A DNA stretch of 64,000 nt from Cladochytrium replicatum (GCA_025526935.1 JAHLKD010000006.1:591001-655000), one strand, 5' to 3'; counted from the first letter of the stretch, positions 23,918 to 35,127 are shown. The notes: generated by a model from the sequence alone, not told the origin. Translations and numbers: made by a program.

Positions 23918-24352
23918 CTACTGTGATTTGGAGACTGGCGATGCGATGAGCGCATTGGGATTGTTTCTTTGGAGATACTTCAATAATGTTAAGTTCGGGC
24001 AAAGTTGTTTGAAATATGCACTCACATGTGCAAGCCAGAGAATTGGGTCGAGCGATTCCTCCTCCGTCCCACCAGGCTGTGCGTTTCCATTACTTGCAGC
24101 GTCTTTCGTCTTCTTTATTGTTCGGAGCAGTTTCTCGATTCCCACCAGCAAAGTCGGAAACACTAGCTCCTCAAGATATGTGGTAGGATCATCAGTGGAT
24201 CTCGCCGTGAAGTGCGGGGTGCGTTTCTCTTCGACTGACGCAGACGAAGATGGTGGGAGCAGGATTGGATCGCAGCCCAAGAATGTACGAGCATCAGGTG
24301 TCGATAGGGTCGAAGGCACGCTGCTCTCCGCACAACGCGACGCGTCGGTCAT
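23918..24352 (-). CDS. Small DPY-30-motif protein
   Basis: Two exons: 24026-24352, and 23918-23977, joined across a 48-bp intron (23978-24025, GTGAG..GAAG). The predicted product is about 128 residues. After a Ser/Asp-rich N-terminus it carries a DPY-30 dimerisation motif, TYLEELVFPTLLVGIEKLL, a spacer of about 20 polar residues (AASNGNAQPGGTEEE), then DPILWLAHYLQRNNP. This matches the YL..TV.P.L..GL...P.DPI..LA.YL...N pattern, but with an insertion between its two helices. The start ATG at 24352 is 49 bp from the divergent MAEA start. DPY-30 motifs occur in COMPASS methyltransferase cores and in flagellar radial-spoke and adenylate-kinase proteins. Which role applies here is not decided by sequence. 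Confidence 0.8.
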   Translation of the reverse strand: MTDASRCAESSVPSTLSTPDARTFLGCDPILLPPSSSASVEEKRTPHFTARSTDDPTTYLEELVFPTLLVGIEKLLRTIKKTKDAASNGNAQPGGTEEESLDPILWLAHVSAYFKQLCPNLTLLKYLQRNNPNALIASPVSKSQ

Positions 24353-24401
24353 CTGAACAACCCGCCACACTCACCCAAGCACCACGCACACTGGACCACC
24401 A

Positions 24402-25874
24402 ATGGCGAGGCAGGGGGCACTCAACCACGACGGTACGAGGGAAGATGAGGGGGGAATCCAGTCATTCTTATTCATCTGCATTGATGTTAATCAGGTCTTA
24501 TCACCCTTGAGCAACCGCTCCTCAAGGTTCGAGCAATCGAGTCACCGCTCGATGCATGGAAACCTCACCATTTTTGTAACATCAGGTCCCGCTAGAACAA
24601 TTCAGGAAGGCTTGCCGCACTTCTGCACGTCTAGTGGAGAAAGAATTAGGCGTCATTGGAAACGCAGTGGACGATTTGGGTTCCTCCGAAGATCCGGCCA
24701 AAGCACTCGACAACATGGTCACCCGATTGCAAAATCTCAAGAGAAAGGTATGCAAATGTGCATTCTTCTTTTGAAGTTTCGTAACAGACTTGTTTGAAAG
24801 TTGGAGGACAGCAAGGCGGAAGAAGCCCTGTATTCGGCTCGCACTCGTCAGCGTCTGGAACATGTTGGACAGCTGTATGCAATCGAGTCCAGCGAGAGTG
24901 AGGAGTATGCGCGATGGAGCCAGACTCGGCTTGATCGCATTCTGGTTGATTACTTGTTGAGGGAGAAGTATGGAGAAAGCGCGAAGTTACTTTCCGCAGA
25001 ATCCGGGATCCAGGTGAGTATTGGTGCAAAACGCTGTTTATCCCAGAAGAATAATTCTTTCACGTTCCAATAAATCAGGAATTGGTGGACATAGATCTGT
25101 TCGCAACTGCGCAAAACATTGAAGCAACCTTAAGGAACAGAAGCTGCACTGAATGTCTTCAGTGGTGTAACGATAACAAGTCTAATCTGAGAAAGATTAA
25201 GGTGGGATCTCAAGCATCACCTCCAAAAACCTCACTAACCCCAAAAATAGAGCACATTGGAGTTCAATCTCCGACTTCAAGAATACATCGAGCACGTCCG
25301 AGCCGGTCGACTCAGCGAGGCAATTATCTACGCACGCAAGTACCTCACCCCATGGAGCGAGACCCACCTCCGCGAGATCCAGCAAGCCATGGGCCTGCTC
25401 GCCTTCACCCCTTCCACCAGATGCAGCTCCTACCGCGACCTCTTCTCCCCTCAACGCTGGGACGCCATCATTTCCGAATTCCAGCGCGACCACCGCACAA
25501 TCCACGCTGTCCCCCGTTCCGCTCTCCTCCGTCTCTCGCTCCAAGCGGGCCTGAGTGCCCTCCGCACGCCGTCGTGCTACGACCCCGAGCAGACAAACGT
25601 GAACTGTCCCGTGTGCTCGCGCAATACGCTCGGAGAACTCGCGCTCGGGTTGCCCAATGCACATCATGTGAATTCGTGTATTGTGTGCAGGATCACGGGG
25701 GAGATGATGGATGAGGATGGGAACGCACCGATGGTGTTGCCTAATGGGCAGGTGTATTCGCAGCATGGGATACAAAAGATCGCGGTTGAGAAGCACGGGG
25801 TGCTGGCTGTGAGGTGTCCGAAGACTGGGACGGAGTACAAAAAGTCGGAAGCACGCAGGGCGTTCATTTCGTGA
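24402..25874 (+). CDS. FYV10: MAEA/FYV10 (GID9), CTLH/GID ubiquitin-ligase RING subunit
   Basis: Core catalytic subunit of the GID/CTLH E3 complex that degrades gluconeogenic enzymes. Exon 1 is short (MARQGALNHDG). A later exon begins VPLEQFRKACRTSARLVEKE and ends NMVTRLQNLKRK. The LisH region reads RLDRILVDYLLREKYGESAK. The CTLH part includes IDLFATAQNIEATLRNRSC and CLQWCNDNKSNLRK. The CRA part includes LEFNLRLQEYIEHVRAGRLS, EAIIYARKYLTPW and EIQQAMGLLAF. The C-terminal RING-like domain has NCPVCSRN, CIVCRITGEMMDEDG, MVLPNGQVYS and RCPKTG, ending FIS at 25874. All domains of the family are visible, in order. Confidence 0.93.
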
Positions 25875-28800
25875 TTGAAATGGATGAAGTATTTGTGTAA
25901 AGTGTGCTCTTCATTTTTGAGCTTTTAAAGGAGAAGTTTTGTTATATTTTCCCAAATAAAAAACACCCGTCGAAACTGTGAAATGCTATATTACCATGTC
26001 TGAACATTGTGCAAGTTCTGCCAGACGTCACTTGAAGCGAAGCAACTGTTGTGGTGGGGTAAGTCGAGATCGCATAAAGATCGCGTGACATTGCAGAGGG
26101 AGAGGAGCAGAGCGAGAAGTCGACTAGGTGTCTTCAGCAATATTCGCGGTGTTTTTCCTATTCTTTCCGTTAAGCACTTCCAATCTTGGCTGGCCTTCTT
26201 CTTCACGAGTAAACCGAACGCGGAAAGCGCAAATTAGGGCCGGTCGATGACGCGGTGCAAGTTGAGCATGGAAATAGAATAGATCGGCAAATAACAGACG
26301 GTAGCGCCTTGATGAGTGAAAAGTGACTTCGTCAACGTTTGCTTTTTCTGTTCAGAATTGGTAAACGGTTTTGTAATAGGTGAAAGCGACGAATACAAGC
26401 TGACTTGGAAACTATACAGGTCAACATTAGCTGATTTCTTGACAATTCCAAATCTAGCTATTCGAAAATATAGTTGGCATCACGAACACAACTCTCTAAA
26501 TTCAGCTTCCATTAGAAAACACTTCATTTGAATTTGACCCGTTTCTTAGCCTGGCCATCTTCCAGCTCTTCGAGATATAGTTGGCTACATTGACAGCTTT
26601 CTCGGTGGTGATGGTCTGCAGGCCGACAAGGAAGCTTACGACAGCAGCACCTTCTCAAAGAAGGGGACAATTCCCACGCTTCCATCAAGTACAGCAGTCC
26701 CGGCTGCAATCGTGGGCTGGCTCTTCTCCAGTTGTCTGAATGAGGCAAAAGCATTCACAATTCATCTTTCGGTGAGGGAGGAATTTCCGAACGGTCCGCT
26801 TAACAGGATTTCGCTTTCAACGTAGCTCGCGTTGCTCAGAAGTCGTTGAATGTAAATTGAAGTCTGAAGGATCGGTGAAATGAACCCTCTTCCTGTCAGA
26901 CAACGAAGGAAACTCATTTTGCGAGGAAGGCTCCAGTTCGTACCACTGCGGCGTCGCGCATGAAGGTGCAATAACGAGAAGTTCATCATTAAGTACGTCT
27001 CTATATTACTCCCTGCTTGTACCGAAACTCAACAGACTTAGAAAAGGCTTGCTTGACGAGCCTGTCCAGGTACATAACCAGGTTGTTACGAAACATGGCT
27101 GCTTTCTTTATCTAAAATATGCAACAATAATAAATGAGGCAGTCAAAATCGCTCAGTGAGAGAAATACCACTGTTATTCCTATTTCAATTCCCTTTCCAA
27201 GTTTCTCTATTTCATGTGCGGAAGGTCTATGGGTTCAGTTGGCAAGGCTTTCGTTACTTCCACAAATTCACACTGCTGCATGTTGGGATCTTGAATGTTT
27301 TCCGCTTTCCTTGATTGTTTCTTCTCTCCTTTCCCAATTCTGTATAAGGGGGTGGTGGCTCCCCCGATCTGTATAATCCAATTCCTTCTCAATCTCTATT
27401 AGAATACACATAAGTCAAGCGCAACCTGGCATCCCGCGTAGCAGATCATAGCAGATAGTGTAGTGAGATTGTCAACATCTTCTTACATCGCTCGCAAGGC
27501 AAGGAAGATCGCCATTGCATACGTTGTCCATCGCTTCCACCGCACTTGAGACGGATCCAAACATCACAAAAGACCCAAATCTCTTGTTGTTGGCTACAAA
27601 CCGGCTTCTCGTGGTTCGTTCCAGCTCAAATAGGGCTATTTGACACTTTTATTTTGTTCCAGGAGCTGCAATCACAGTCGGTCTGGCGGAATGTGGACGC
27701 GGCATTTTGTACGCGAGTGGTACGAATAAGGCAAGATTTTCCTCCGCCTTCAACAATAAGGCTGGTGGTCATGCCGACTGTTCTTCACCTGTATTGAGGA
27801 GCGGGACAATCAGTTTGGACAGATCGGCAAGTTTCAGAAGAGGACGGTTGCTGCTGGAAGTGGCAGCTGGAATTGTTGTGGATCCGCGGCGTTGCATCTC
27901 CATGGGGGACCCATGTCTTGCGACGTCAGTTGTACCTAGACATAAAAACACAAATAATGTCAATATACGAGCAATTAAACCCCAGTAACAGAGCTGTGGA
28001 ATACATTCAAAAACTCGTAAAGAAGTCAATTTAAGACTTTAAACTTCGCTTTTCGACGGATGTCGCCAGCGGAAGCAGTTGGGCAACCCACTTCTGTTCT
28101 TAATGAGGCAGATCAAAATCAGAAAATATGTTCTGTGTGCTCAGATAGTTTGGACACAATATCAACAAAGTTGTGATTGATTTCTATGTATTAGGGAAGA
28201 CCTCTATTTATAGTGTCCTCGATGACAAGGACTCTGTACAACGAGACTGAAGAAGACTCAGAACTTGAGGTCCCCATGTGGACTTTCTCTCAGCAGTCTC
28301 TTCACACGCGTTCGTGATTATTCCCACGGAAAGTTTCCGCTCAAACTAGGATTATTCTTTGAACACATTACAGCTTACCTCTGCGAATTCTTCACCAAAC
28401 GTGGCAAAGCTATTATTGGAACTCTATTTCAATGTCCTTGTGTGCCTTATCTTTCAAGAGCCTGAGAGGGCGGTATAATGCGAGGTCACCAAATGAGGCC
28501 AAACTACCCACTCACCAGAGATTTTTTGAATGTGATCTTCTTGAGCTCTGCCTTAAAAGAATCGTAATTTACGTGTAGCTTTTTTTTTGAGGACACAACC
28601 TGCTGTCATCTGGACGATCACGGCCTTTCCTGTCGGCTCTAACCGGAAGCAGCTCTCAGCTCGATGGCGGGTAGTTGGATCACGGATCCAGTAACCAAAA
28701 GGACAAGAAAGGGCAGAGTATGGTGGCGCTAGAACTATGCTACCTAAGATAGGGAATGTCATTGCGATCTGGGGGACGATTTGGACTTAATGCACAGAGA

Positions 28801-29648
28801 TCGGCATCCTTTTAGGATCATGCAAAAGATCTACATTGAACAAACATGGAAAGATTGAATGACCATCTTTTTTTTCGACAAGTTAAAATTCGGGCGTGTA
28901 GCTTGCATCCGCAATTTATCGGATGTACATTTTAGAATACAACCGCGACCAGATTTTACCTATGTTAGCTTTTACTGAACGCCGCACAATTATCAGCAGG
29001 ACAGGATTTACTAAAGAGACGTTCACGAAAGTAGTTACAGTGGCTTTTTAAAAATGATCATAGAAAGTATGTCCGGTACTACTACATCGACGTTAGATGT
29101 AATCCTCCGACCCTGATGACAAGTTACTTCTTAATCTGAAAAAAGACTTGTATCGGAATCGAACCGGTGATGATTTGATATGGTGATGGGAACCCACGAG
29201 GTGCTGTATTTTTGGTCACCCTTAACGAACAAACAAGGCTGAAAATATAGACAAAGGTGCTCGGACACTCAAGGCGACCAGACCGTAAGAGTAACCATAA
29301 GAGATATCTGCACCCCGCCTGTGACTAATCAAACTGAAATAAACCAAATAAAGAAAATACCCAAATCGGAAACGTTGTTCTTGTAAATTTGCATTACATG
29401 ATAAAAGACAAAACTCTACACTTCCAACAAGAACGAACGTTTACCTGGCGCCAGTCGCAAAGTTCCCAGAAATCCTTGAATCCATATGTCCTAAACCAAA
29501 TGGAACAAATTTCACACAAAAAAAATATCTGAAAGACCACATCAGACCAAGTCAACCAAATCAAACCAAATAGTAGATGCCAAAGTTGAAAACTGGTTAA
29601 TGTCCATGAGCTGCAAAACGGGACCCGGCGGAGAATCAAGTTGTTGGA
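25875..29648. other. Gene-poor interval of 3.8 kb
   Basis: No gene of a known family was recognised. Two spots have protein-like character but broken frames. One is the minus strand 26524-26990 (LEKSQPTIAAGTAVLDGSVG and FLVGLQTITTEKAVNVANYI in different frames separated by stops). The other is the plus strand 27540-27900 (DPNITKDPNLLLLATNRLL, then GAAITVGLAECGRGILYASG in a different frame). These resemble decayed genes but could be exons of unrecognised short-intron genes. Near 29150-29185 the minus strand carries GGTTCGATTCC, a tRNA box-B-like string followed by a T6 run, without a foldable tRNA. Long A/T runs are common. Confidence 0.5.
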
Positions 29649-30641
29649 TTATTGCCGGAAAATAGCTGCCACGAGGGCATCCTGCAGACGACTTGGAAGT
29701 ATCCAAAACACAAAATTCAGGATTTTCCACTCCCAACCGACAACGTAACAAGTTCTGGGAAAAGGACTAGTAAATGCGTGGAGAATAGCACGGTCCGTCG
29801 CGTCCGTAGTCGCTCCAAAGGCTGAGAAAATAGAGATCATCTGACGAATCTTGCGCAAACGCTCCTTAGTGGTGTCATCATCGTCACCCTCATTTGGCTG
29901 CGCCGAATCCAGCATATCTCCCACCATTCTTGTACGTATGAATCCGGGCTCGACGCGCGATACGTTGATCTTCTTGCCACGAAGCTCGCGCCGAAGGCTA
30001 TCGGTAAGGGTTCGAAGGGCAGCTTTGCTCATGCAGTACACTCCCGCACCGGGGGTCGTCATCTTTCCCAATCCACTGCCCACAAAGACAACCCGCGAGC
30101 TTGCGGGCAGCATCGGGAGAAGCAACTGGATCAAGCGAATCGGTCCGAATAAGTTCACTTGAAAGGTGCGGTGAACCGTCTCCATCGATTCCGATTCGAG
30201 TAGGTGGACAGAAATCACACCGGCGTTGTTCACCACACCAACTAGCTCGCCTTGTTCCTCGTTCAGAATCTCCTTGACCTTCTTCGCACATGCTTCAAGA
30301 CTCGCCTCGTCTCCCAGGTCAAGAAAGAGTGATCGAATGTTTTCGTTCATTTCCTCAATCATGCGGGCGTCATCGGCCTTGCGCACCGTCGCGAGGACCT
30401 GATACCCCTTTTTGGCTAATGCGATGGCTGCCGCTCTTCCGATCCCGCTACTTGCACCCGTAACAAGCACAAATGTACTTGATGTTGGCCGCAGCGTGGG
30501 TCGGTAACCGCTGAGGATCCTTGGTAGGAACAGCACGACCAACAAGGTGAGCAAGTATTGCAGGAGAAAGTCAATCTTGTCATAGCCTGCCAAAGATACT
30601 CCCAGTACACTGCGAACAATGTCACCAACCGAAGCACCCAT
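29649..30641 (-). CDS. Membrane-associated short-chain dehydrogenase/reductase (11-beta-HSD/retinol-dehydrogenase type)
   Basis: Single exon of 330 codons from the ATG at 30641 (MGASVGDIVR). The frame extends eight codons upstream only from a TTG. A hydrophobic segment, FLLQYLLTLLVVLFLPRI, near residues 25-45 suggests an N-terminal membrane anchor. The Rossmann fold follows: VTGASSGIGRAAAIALAKKG (NAD(P) motif TGxxxGIG), LVGVVNNAGV, a Ser in VVFVGSGLGK, and the catalytic pair in GVYCMSKAAL (YxxxK). Then RVEPGFIRT and a C-terminal part typical of SDR9C-like enzymes. Substrates in this group are sterols, retinoids or lipid carbonyls; specificity cannot be read here. Catalytic Ser, Tyr and Lys are all present. 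Confidence 0.88.
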   Translation of the reverse strand: MGASVGDIVRSVLGVSLAGYDKIDFLLQYLLTLLVVLFLPRILSGYRPTLRPTSSTFVLVTGASSGIGRAAAIALAKKGYQVLATVRKADDARMIEEMNENIRSLFLDLGDEASLEACAKKVKEILNEEQGELVGVVNNAGVISVHLLESESMETVHRTFQVNLFGPIRLIQLLLPMLPASSRVVFVGSGLGKMTTPGAGVYCMSKAALRTLTDSLRRELRGKKINVSRVEPGFIRTRMVGDMLDSAQPNEGDDDDTTKERLRKIRQMISIFSAFGATTDATDRAILHAFTSPFPRTCYVVGWEWKILNFVFWILPSRLQDALVAAIFRQ

Positions 30642-31502
30642 TTTTTTGATGTGGTGTCTAAACAACGTGGGACAAATTGTTATGATGCCTTAGTCCACTT
30701 AATTACACTGGATTTGATACCTACCCTTTTTGGATTTCATGCTTGTTATTCACATATTTTTTGTTTAATATATCTTTTGATTTAATATTATTTACAAAAG
30801 TTTTGAAAAATAGCCTAATCGCGGCGATGACGAGATGGCGACAAAATCATAAACTATTTAATTTTTAATACTTAATCTTTATTTGTAATAAAAAATTTAG
30901 ATCTAACAAGTTTAGGCTTAGTTGATATCAATTAATTATATTATTTAACTAATAAGACATAGAAATATATTAATATTATAATGATTTAGTAGGCCTCATT
31001 TTCATCATTTCTTTCACAATGTCCTGCAATATTTCGCTGTAAAAGCCTGTCTGTTTTCTTTAATTCTGTTAGTTTCTGTTAAATAAAAGATTACAGCATT
31101 GTTTTCTCAACTGAGCCTTGTCTTGAACCTTTCTGGCCATTTCGAAACCAACGTCCATATTGAACACCCGTGCAAATGATCACTTTCACATTTCATGTGG
31201 GAAAGAGCCACACAGAGATGCGAAGCACCTTGTATTTGTGGATAAGTGCGAGGGCCCGCTGTGGGCTCACGGAGTTCGACATCAATAAACAGGTGGCAGT
31301 AGTCATTGTCTCTCTAAAGATGTGCAATTTGTGGACCTTTGTCTTCAATGTATCGGGAACATTCGTGATAGTTTGCTTATATAACGATGAAGTTTTACGA
31401 ACAGCCTATTTCTTCGATTTCATTTAAAACCAGTACGTTTCGTTCGTTTTTCTAAACTTTACCGTTGCAACTATCGAGAGGCTTAGATTTCTTCTGCTCA
31501 AA
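30642..31502. other. AT-rich divergent intergenic region
   Basis: About 860 bp between the divergent SDR and eIF3g starts. The segment 30760-31000 is extremely AT-rich with many TTAATAT/AATTTA-type strings and no long ORF. It contrasts sharply with flanking coding DNA. A small ORF at 31170-31427 has no recognisable similarity. It probably contains both promoters; a replication-origin-like role is only speculation. Confidence 0.45.
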
Positions 31503-32800
31503 ATGTCACCAGCACCGAAAATGTGAGAGATTTGCTAAGACGTGGACGAGGAAGGGCCTGAACTTTGTGATTTTACAGCGAAGAGCGAGTCACAGGACCC
31601 TCATGGGCGGACGACTTTGAAGACAACGGTATGGAACCTCCGCTTGTATTGATTTGCTTTCTTAAACTAATGTTCCAGACGAAGTGGTTCCGACCGGAAA
31701 AGCGTCAGAGGAGGAGGATGCCGCAGCGGGAATTAAGACGATCGTGGAGGAGACAACAAACGAGGAGGGGAAGAAAGTGCGCGTCACCAGGCGAATTAGG
31801 CTGAAACTTGTTGCGACGAAGGCGAACCATTCTGTTGCGGAGAGGAAGGTGAGGATAACCAGAATAAAATAGTTCGGACGCATCAGACTGATATTCGGTA
31901 ACCAGAAACTGAAAAAGTTTGGCGATTCTGCTGGTTCTAAGCCTGGACCCGAAACTAGCACCACCACCCTTGGAGACAAAGTGTATCTGAAGCTCTCACA
32001 CGGCATCAAGGTGAAACAATCTCAGATATTCGATAATATTTCCCTTATGCGACGAAATCTTTCAGGCTGCCGAGGAACAAAAAACTGACATTGTCAAACC
32101 TCTCTCTACAAAAGCCAACATCACCTGCAGATTCTGCAAAGGTCCTCACTTCACTGCAAAGTGCCCCTACAGGGACTCTCACCCTCCTCTTGACGACCTT
32201 CCCCCATCCGAGTCTCGCGAATCATGTATGCGTTACACTTCAATTACCTTTCATTCTGGGGTTGACTGCTTTTGATTCTCAGTACCTGCTGCAGACTCTG
32301 GTCCTTCTGCCGACGACGCTGGAGCATCGAAGCCTGGAAAATACATTCCGCCGGGTCTTCGTGGCAAGTCCGCGGCAGCGATTGCGGGGGAGTCGATGAA
32401 TGGACCTGGTCGGGGTCGCGGCGATCGGGACGACCTTCCCACAATCCGAATCACAAACTTGTCCGAGGACACGACGGAGATGGATTTGAAGGACCTAGTG
32501 GCCAAGTTCGGTCCCACACAGCGCGTGGTAAGGAACAGTGCTACGAAAGACGTTTTGGACGTGAAATGACATTTGCACATTATAAGTTCGTTGCCAGAGA
32601 CCGTGATCTCAACATCTGCAAAGGTTTTGCGTTCGTCAGTTACTATGTGCGGGACGATGCGGAGAAGGCAATGAACGCATTGAATGGATATGGGTATGAT
32701 AACTTGATTTTGAAGGTCGAATGGGCAAGGTATATAATCTGATAGTCTGAATGCCATCTTGCTTATCTAATCTTCTCAATTTAGATCAAACAAGGATTGA
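31503..32800 (+). CDS. TIF35: eIF3g, translation initiation factor 3 subunit G (TIF35)
   Basis: RNA-binding eIF3 subunit involved in scanning and reinitiation. Exon 1 (MSPAPKI) splices to the acidic SWADDFEDN block. The following exon has GIKTIVEETTNEEGKKVRVT and RRIRLKLVATKANHSVAER. Then come FGDSAGSKPGPETSTTTLGD and a zinc knuckle, CRFCKGPHFTAKCPYRD (CxxCxxxH...C), then PGKYIPPGLRGKS. A C-terminal RRM has RNP2 IRITNL and RNP1 KGFAFVSY. A final splice is proposed at WAR (donor GTATATA, acceptor TTTAG), giving a short tail SNKD with TGA at 32798-32800. Without it the frame would stop at 32742. Complete, with all domains. Confidence 0.92.
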
Positions 32801-33000
32801 GATTAATATTGTCGCTTTCCTATTCAATATATTGATTGGAGTGATATCCATATTTGATTGGGTTGAAACATTTGATTAGTTGAAAGTAAGAGATGATCAG
32901 GGGAAGTGCGAAAACCCAATTTGGACATTTGATGTTGACAATGTCCAGCAGTTTTATTTTATCGCATTTTATCGTACAATGACTTGCTTCACGGCAACGC

Positions 33001-33300
33001 TCAGCGCTCTTCCTCACTTCCTTCGTTAGGATGCAGCTCCAGATCGCGTTTCTTCAACCAGTCAAGATGCTCTTCCATCATCAAAGCACGGATGGGTTCC
33101 ACTCCTTCAATACCAAATACACCCACCTCTTCAGCCGTTTCCTCCCATGGGTTGATTACTCGCACAATGCGCTTCTTTCCACTCAGTTCCAATGCATTCA
33201 TCCCATCCTCTGCAAGTCGGGCAAACTTCTCGTAATGTGTCAAGCCTTTCCCTCCATCCGTTTCTTCATCTTCCTCCTGATCATTTGTAGCGCGCTCCAC
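33001..33300 (-). CDS. C-terminal exon of an unidentified acidic/basic protein
   Basis: An open stretch ends at 33001 with the C-terminus ...DWLKKRDLELHPNEGSEEER. It includes GLTHYEKFARLAEDGMNALE and KKRIVRVINPWEETAEE, strongly coding-like in composition. No ATG starts the frame, so it must be a 3' exon. A possible upstream exon on the same strand (about 33385-33480) reads FWTNDHGNISGFGPMMYAAR and lies in the 89-bp duplicated segment, but a frame-preserving junction could not be fixed. The family was not recognised. It may be a damaged gene, given its neighbours. Confidence 0.5.
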   Translation of the reverse strand: MERATNDQEEDEETDGGKGLTHYEKFARLAEDGMNALELSGKKRIVRVINPWEETAEEVGVFGIEGVEPIRALMMEEHLDWLKKRDLELHPNEGSEEER

Positions 33301-33465
33301 CTTCCTTCAACTTTTGTCTCTTGCCTTTCGTTGCTGCCTTTTGATCCCCACGCCGTTTCTGTCCTCGCTTTAGGTCGGCGTTTCCGTCGCTGACGCACTC
33401 CAGTCCTGTATCGAGGTAGTGGCGGATCCACTATCCTCTCCCTCCAGAGCTTTTTGGCGGGCGGC

Positions 33466-33643
33466 GTACATCATTGGGCCGAACCCAGAGATGTTCCCAT
33501 GGTCGTTTGTCCAAAAGTCACTCGAACACAGGTCTAAGCTCCACGCAATCTCTTGTACATCATTGGGCCGAACCCAGAGATGTTCCCATGGTCGTTTGTC
33601 CAAAAGTCACCCGAACACAGGTCTAAGCTCCACGCAATCTCTT
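33466..33643. repeat. Perfectly abutting 89-bp tandem duplication (two copies, one mismatch)
   Basis: Copy 1 is 33466-33554 and copy 2 is 33555-33643. They begin GTACATCATTGGGCCGAACC and end CAATCTCTT. By eye there is a single T/C difference (GTCACTCG versus GTCACCCG). Eighty-nine is not a multiple of three, so the duplication shifts any reading frame that crosses it. Each copy ends where the Aquarius relic begins on the minus strand. The near identity implies a very recent event, or an assembly artefact. Confidence 0.95.
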
Positions 33644-34860
33644 CACGCGGCAGAAAACGTAAAGCAGACATTTCTTCGTATCTCTCGCGGGAAACAGAGG
33701 TTGTTGAGGTGCGTTCGCAACGAACGTCGCGAATGGGAAGGAGCTGACAATTTTTGCACGATTTACTTTTTCGATGCTGGAAGGGTCCTTCTTCGCTCTA
33801 CGGAAGGAGCAGCTCGTACTGCTCTCACGCGCCTTGTACATGGTAGGTAAAGAAGTAGCCCGCGGTCTCGCAAGAGTTGCCGTGAGCTCCCAGGACACTC
33901 AAGCAAGCCGCAAGCCTGTCTACTTTCCACAAGAGTTGGACGCGCTTCTCAAGGAAAGAATTGACTCGACCGTACTTCCCCAGGATCCTTTAACTTCAAT
34001 ACCTTCTTCACCATTCCCAAGCGAAGCAAATGCCGACGGTCGATGTCGAGACTCAAAATCTTTTCGAAAAGCTGATATTCAGGGCTTGATTACTGTGTGT
34101 CACAATGAGCACCTGCTCGCGAGGGAAGTTATGGTACAGATTTGCGATGATTTGCACTGCGATGTCTGTCTTTCCTGTGCCGGGAGCACCAACAATCATA
34201 TTGAGACCTGGGGATGTTCCAGCGTGAATTGGTTCCACCGATAAATTGGTGTTTAGCGATGAACAAAATGTTGTTCTTCTTTGGGATGTTCCGGGTACCG
34301 CCCCATGTATTCAACCTTATATATCTCCGCAGTTATTTCATCTTTCACCTGTACTGTCGCTTCTCGTTTCTTCTTTGCTAACTCATTCGATCCATCAAAC
34401 ATGGACTTCGGGAAAGTGAGCAGATATGGAGGATGGCCACCCTAGCTCCACTCTTGGCCGCGAGTTTCCGTGATGATGGAACTCAGATAAAAAATTAGAA
34501 TAGCGCTCTCGTCCCCGACAAGAAGCTTCAACACGCGGAGGAAAAAGGAAGAAGTTACGCCTCCACTTTTGTAGTAGGGAGACTATCAGAGGATCGGTGT
34601 TTATGTTTCTCGTTGATCATCAACACGATCGATAAGACATGGCTTACCGATGAGCTTTCCGTAAAATGTGGCTACAGATACTGGTAGAGATATTTAATTA
34701 GAAACAGTTTTTCAATACATTGTTTTGTTACATTCTCAAGATACTGACTGAATTCGAGTAGTATAATTTCTCTGATCGAAAATTGATTCCTCAAGTTGCT
34801 CTTCCCAGTTCCACTATTTTTGATCAAACTTCCCAACCGCTTTCTTCGCATCTCTTTCAT
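33644..34860 (-). pseudogene. Decayed, internally deleted Aquarius (AQR) spliceosomal helicase
   Basis: AQR (intron-binding protein IBP160) is a superfamily-1 RNA helicase of about 1,400 residues. Here only scattered blocks survive, in order but in different frames. The N-terminal block is SIREIILLEFSQYLEN (about 34720-34780). Next is SVSHVLSIVLMINEKHKHR (about 34600). Then come a [13 protein letters not shown]-like piece and [10 protein letters not shown] in another frame, and the helicase start [20 protein letters not shown] with [25 protein letters not shown] (split here). The last block is IVSSFPFATFVANAPQQPLF. Hundreds of residues are missing between blocks, stops interrupt every frame, and the C-terminal helicase core is absent. 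The Walker A sequence itself is intact. It cannot encode a working helicase. Confidence 0.82.
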
Positions 34861-35127
34861 TTTCCGCCAGCGAGGAGCTTAGCCAACTGGGACGCGCAAT
34901 TCCTGTGAGTGTCTTTCTCTAGTTCAATTAAGTTAGGTTTTTTTTTCCCGTCAATCTTATCCGGAGATTGTTATTTAACTGTTGCACAAACCAGTGGAGG
35001 GGGTCGGCGGCTTTTTGTGCTGAACTGATGCGAAAACAATCTCTGTCTATCCCACCATCCGGTTCGCGTAAGAGTTACCCATCGTTTTATTTCCAGACCG
35101 CGGTCCCAGTCACCGAATTGTGGGACA

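Noticed and set aside
29145-29215. tRNA-like box B (GGTTCGATTCC on the minus strand) followed by a T6 run
   Set aside because: No box A at the right distance, acceptor stem halves do not pair, and the T-stem has a mismatch. At best a tRNA-derived relic; tRNAscan-SE would decide.
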